Below are positions 60,280 to 64,000 of a stretch of DNA of 64,000 nucleotides, piece by piece (within the stretch, counting starts at the first letter, position 1; each line of letters begins with the position of its first letter). A program made the translations under genes and the position numbers. The DNA lies in contig NC_135497.1 of assembly GCF_052857255.1 (NCBI RefSeq), positions 113,508,672 through 113,572,671 of the forward strand, in the 5' to 3' direction. The notes under the pieces are model-generated. The model made no database searches, was not told the DNA's origin, and saw only the letters and a list, made by a program, of their open reading frames with translations. Origin of the DNA: Amblyomma americanum. Its lineage: Eukaryota > Arthropoda > Arachnida > Ixodida > Ixodidae.

Positions 60280-61385
60280 TAGGGGTGTGCGAATGTTCGA
60301 AATTTTTCAGTCGTGAATCGAATGCCCGCGCCATCATTCGCTGAACGAATGAAATACTGCGGGTTCGAAACTATTCGAAACGAATCGAATTTGTTCTCAA
60401 GTTTTCGAATAGTTTTCGAATAATTGGTACGGAGTTCGAATAGGGCACACCGTAGTTTTCTTAGACATTTTTTTCATAAACTTGACCCACTCCGACGCCA
60501 CACAGCATGCTGCCGCGATCGGTCTGCGCGGAAACGAGGGTTTAGCACCGCGACGTAGTCCATTTGGTGCCTGCGTTCATAAAGGTCATAGCCATGGGCT
60601 TCAAGAACGAGCGACGCGGCAGTGCTAACTCAGCCCGGTTTAACAAGCACTGCCGTATGTCCGATCTCAGAGGCCACAGCACAAACTCCCGTATCTCTCA
60701 TCACTGGTATTTGGTATTCATTTGTACTCTGTCGACATTTGTAAGGAAGGGTAACTTTCCTGTTAGCTTAACATGATGGTCACAGAGTTCAGGGGACCAT
60801 GAAATCGTATTTACTGAGGTCAAAAAAGCGATTCCATCACTCATCACAAAACAAAGATTTTTAAGCTAGCTTCATTAACACCGAAGATATCGGTGATTAA
60901 CAATGATGTTCCTCCTCGCCTCCTAAACTCATACACGCTGACGCACCAGAAAAAAAAGTTTAGAAAAAAAGTCGGGACTGCACCCCTCCGCGCCTCATCT
61001 AAACCCATGCCGCTAACGCCACCAAGGTACGTCCACAGAGAAGGCTCTTCCAGATTGCTCACTGACGTTATCGGGTAAGGGCGGCTAAGAACACGCTGTG
61101 AGGTGTCACCCTAATCGGTTGCGAGCTACTGCAGCTGACTTCGTGTTCAGCTTTCCCTAGCGAAAATCAGCGTTGCGTCTTTTGATAGCTCAAGCTTTAC
61201 TTGCATCACTTACAGCACCACCACAAGTAATTCGCTGTTTCGCATGAATATTCGTTTTTTACGAATATTCTCTCAAATGACGAATATTGACACAGATTTT
61301 TTTATTCTTCGTATTCGATTCGGTGCTTTCACTATACGGTTCATATTCGATTAGATTTCGAAAAATAACTCGTCGTACAACCCTA
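60280..61385. mobile_element. non-autonomous hAT-like DNA transposon, 1.1 kb
   Basis: The left end TAGGGGTGTGCGAA and the right end (complement TAGGGTTGTACGA) form a short diverged terminal inverted repeat. Both subterminal zones are packed with TTCGAAT/ATTCG-type words (about 60,290-60,440 and 61,240-61,365), as in tick and insect hAT-derived MITEs. The interior (60,450-61,230) has no transposase frame. No clear target-site duplication. Superfamily is by resemblance only. Confidence 0.6.
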
Positions 61386-61758
61386 GTTGCTAAATATATG
61401 CCATAGTGTAAACATGACCACGTGTATGAAGATCTTCAACATTTTTTTGTTAGGTTGTTTGTAATTTCTTCTATAGCAAAACCGCACAATGTAACAATTC
61501 TTGTAGATTGTAAGCTATATGATGACGAATTTAAACCGTTTTACGTTGACAGACGCAGCTCGTTGCTCGAGTGTTCAATCTCAAATATACATGCGAACAG
61601 TAACAATGCTTTTTCCGGTTATTTCGTTTGCCAACTAGAAAAGCTACAGTCGCCATGAGCCGCATGAATTTAATTTATTTGCGCATACACCGTCAAGGCC
61701 GAGAGGCCTTAGAAGCTGTTCTTTAATATGGAGGCTACATGGGCTGAATGGTTCGTAT
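61386..61758. other. no gene recognised
   Basis: AT-rich, unassigned. Confidence 0.4.
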
Positions 61759-61948
61759 ATGCCCCAGAAGGTACACACCAGTGCACACCCTTCCTACGTA
61801 TTCCTATGCCGAACGCTGACAAGTTCCCCAGTCTTCCCACAGCCTCACGTCGACCTCTACGAGTTGTATTTCAACCCACGCATGACACGAGTCCCAGCGC
61901 TGACCACGACATCAAAAACGGTCTCTCAGACGCGCTCGGCCTCTGGAA
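61759..61948 (-). repeat. diverged direct repeat, copy B
   Basis: Counterpart of 59,457-59,647. The minus strand reads HAWVEIQLVEVDVRLWEDW with one stop further on. The protein-level match to copy A (only Q/E, D/A and W/S differ over 19 residues) suggests the segment was once coding. Confidence 0.6.
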
Positions 61949-62690
61949 AGTGGAATGTCCTGTTCACTTGTTCGTCCCGTCTTGAGCTGTTTTACGTGCT
62001 CGAGCAGTGGTTCCAACAATAAATGACAGCTTTCCTAACGACGGCAGCATCTTCAGTTGCAGCGAATAATGCAGGAAGATGGCTCGACTCTCGGCTTGTT
62101 TGTGGCAAGAAAGGAGCACAGCAAATATTAGTGCGGCAGCCGGAAACATTTAATTAAGGATCGCTGCGTGAAGTGAACACGCATGCGGTGAAGCAGGAGA
62201 ATTGATCTTTCAACTCTGAGTTAGGTTAGCAGATGCTACGAGAGGGGAGTAAACTGGAGCACTTTCGTCCTATTACTAGGTTCGGCTCACCGAAGCCAGT
62301 TTTCATTGACCAAACGCTGGCATTAAGAGAAATACCGGTGCATAACGAACGGCACGTTTCCCCGCTGTTTCAAGGGCCTTGTTATTGGGACGAAAGAAGC
62401 CCTGCAAATGGAGCAAGAATGTTCCACTTTCAAAGGCTGGTATAAAATTATTTCAAGGTCAAGTGCAGCAGGTATACGGTTTCAGCATACACATCCAAGC
62501 CTGCGATTAGACAGTAATTATAGATGCTCGACACGCATTTTTTTTTTTTTAGAGGGCATGAGTATTTTGGTCTCCAAATGATTTGTGGGAACTTGCGAAA
62601 GTTAATAGTGTTTACCTAAACCAAATTCAAATTCATATTGCAATGAGTTAAATAGTGTCATTATCTTGTATTTAGAAAAGTCAAGTTGCA
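61949..62690. other. no gene recognised
   Basis: Nothing identified. Confidence 0.4.
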
Positions 62691-63180
62691 ACCGGCACTT
62701 GACACATCATACAGCAATTCCTTTATTGTCAGGCTGCAAAATAATAAAATGAAGGAGCAGCATTTTCTGAACAAAATACACAGACTGCAAGAAAATACTT
62801 AATGGAAGAGTGGACCCCGCAACGGGAGATGTTAATAAAAAAAAGAAATAGTAACGGGCCAAGAATTGATCCGTGTAGCACACCGAAAGTTTCTCTACCA
62901 ATAGGATAATCAAAGCAGTAACGCGAATGTGCCATGAAGAATTAGACTAGAAACATCGAATTCTGACAGAAATACTAGGATCAATGCTTACTTTGCTCAT
63001 TTTAACAAGAAGCAGGCTAGGTTACATTATATCAAAAACTTCTCCAAGATCTAAAGCTGCGCAACCAATTATTAGATGGTTATCAAGAGCTTCATTAAGG
63101 TGTTCAGTGAAGACCAGCTGCTGCATTTCGCACGCAAGTTGCTTTCTGAAACCATGTCGAAAGGCGGGAAAGAATAAATA
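62691..63180 (-). pseudogene. decayed LINE reverse transcriptase fragment
   Basis: The minus strand reads HGFRKQLACEMQQLVFTEHL and NEALDNHLIIGCAALDLGEV near 63,030-63,160 (RT palm entry with a damaged motif A, LDLGEVFDIM). A frameshift and GVLHGSILGPLLFLFFINI (motif B) follow at about 62,830-62,885. These match CR1-superfamily RTs. YADD is not present, so the 3' end is lost or ruined. A short isolated relic. Confidence 0.75.
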
Positions 63181-64000
63181 ATAAATTGGACACGTGAAAT
63201 ATATGCTGGTTTAGATTAAATTAAATGTTCAGGACTCTCACAAGGCGCTCTGCTTAAAGTCATTTGCCTTATTTAAGGAAGATGAACATGGAGGTCTGCT
63301 AGAATAGACTGCTAGGATATTGCTGCAAAAATTACACAATAAAAAAGCAGTTTTGTATTTTTCAGCAGCATGTAACGATAACTGCTATACCACCCGCATA
63401 CGTAGATCTTGTTACGTTTTCCCTTAACCTGCACGCCTCAACCGAGACGAGGGAGTATAAATTTATGAGATAAAAAAGTGTGCGTACCGGATTATCGGAT
63501 TACAGCAGGGCGTTCCACGCGAAAAAAGACAAATGACGCTAAGTCGTCATTTAATACTGTGCATCAGTCTTCATTATACACAGCCCACCCTTGCTACCAA
63601 CTCAAATCACGATATATTCGGTGACTGGTACCACCTTCCATGGTTTTCACGGGTTATCTTTCAGATGTAAGTATTACGTAGAGTGGTTAAATACGTATTT
63701 TTTTGTGTAATGGTTTTCTTAAGGTCGAAATCGTAGCGCTTGTAAGCAACAGAATGTTCAGACGCCGTGCTTTTATTTTTTTTTGATTAATTAATCAAGT
63801 CTTTTTATTCAAAAGGGCTTCAGGCCGGTGTTAAATCACGAAGCTTGTGTGCATGAAAAAATAATTGCGTTTGAATTTAACGCACAGCCAACAAGCACCT
63901 TCGTTAATAAGAAGACACTAGTTAGTCTAGACCATACGTGCAAAGTTATTGGACCGTGCGTTGGTTGGCCCATTAATTTGGCTGACTTTTTGTTCTGGGA
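63181..64000. other. no gene recognised
   Basis: Window end. AT-rich, unassigned. Confidence 0.4.

Noticed and set aside
1..64000. CRISPR arrays, operons, bacterial or viral gene clusters
   Set aside because: No regularly spaced repeats, no adjacent same-strand ORFs with ribosome-binding sites, and no viral genes recognised; the content is that of a transposon-rich animal genome.

Overview
This window looks like nuclear genomic DNA of an arthropod, most likely a hard tick (Ixodidae, probably metastriate). The evidence is several tRNA-derived SINE families, CR1/L2-, I- and RTE-like LINEs, a Penelope-like element and many long poly(G) tracts, all set in long sequence with no open frames of note. 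There are no operons, no prokaryotic features and no CRISPR arrays. The species call is inference from remembered repeat families and was not checked by any search.

Only one part of the window reads as a host gene. At 13,400-13,626 (+) a GC- and CpG-rich block carries an ATG in good Kozak context, a signal peptide and a cysteine-rich LRRNT-like cap. It ends at a consensus GTGAGT donor after two bases of a Leu codon. This fits the first coding exon of a secreted or membrane leucine-rich-repeat protein, possibly an LGR-type glycoprotein-hormone receptor. I recognise no second exon, so much or all of 13,627-64,000 may be its first intron.

Layout, left to right. 0-2.9 kb: an unexplained 236-codon ORF, an RTE-type 3' tail and two tRNA-derived SINEs. 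2.9-7.2 kb: a near full-length but heavily decayed CR1/L2-like LINE (+) with a duplicated 5' leader block and a 3' hairpin. 7.7-8.7 kb: the RNase H/zinc-knuckle end of an I-clade LINE (-). 8.7-13.2 kb: mostly unannotatable, with one 77-bp tandem repeat. 13.2-13.6 kb: the LRR exon. 17.5-18.3 kb: a second I-clade LINE fragment (-). 22.6 kb: a foldback made of two facing copies of a Penelope-like terminal sequence. 29.8 and 52.5 kb: two copies of a second SINE family (+). 34-41 kb: four SINEs, all (-), a 664-bp palindromic foldback transposon, and a SINE carrying a perfect 68-bp inverted duplication. 41.9-45.6 kb: two CR1-like LINE copies (-), one interrupted only by two single-base homopolymer slips in the stretch I read. 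55.3-57.6 kb: a Penelope-like element with RT, YVDD and GIY-YIG (-), flanked by inverted 160-bp terminal repeats. 58.6 kb: RTE 3' end. 59.5-62 kb: a diverged direct repeat flanking a 1.1-kb hAT-like non-autonomous transposon. 62.7-63.2 kb: another LINE RT fragment (-).

No pathway of cooperating genes is present. The shared theme is inverted-repeat structure: five separate structures at 22.6, 37.2, 38.2, 41.2 and 55-57 kb would put both strands of a repeat into any through-transcript. If the window is intronic to the LRR gene, these could make long hairpin RNA. That is a hypothesis.
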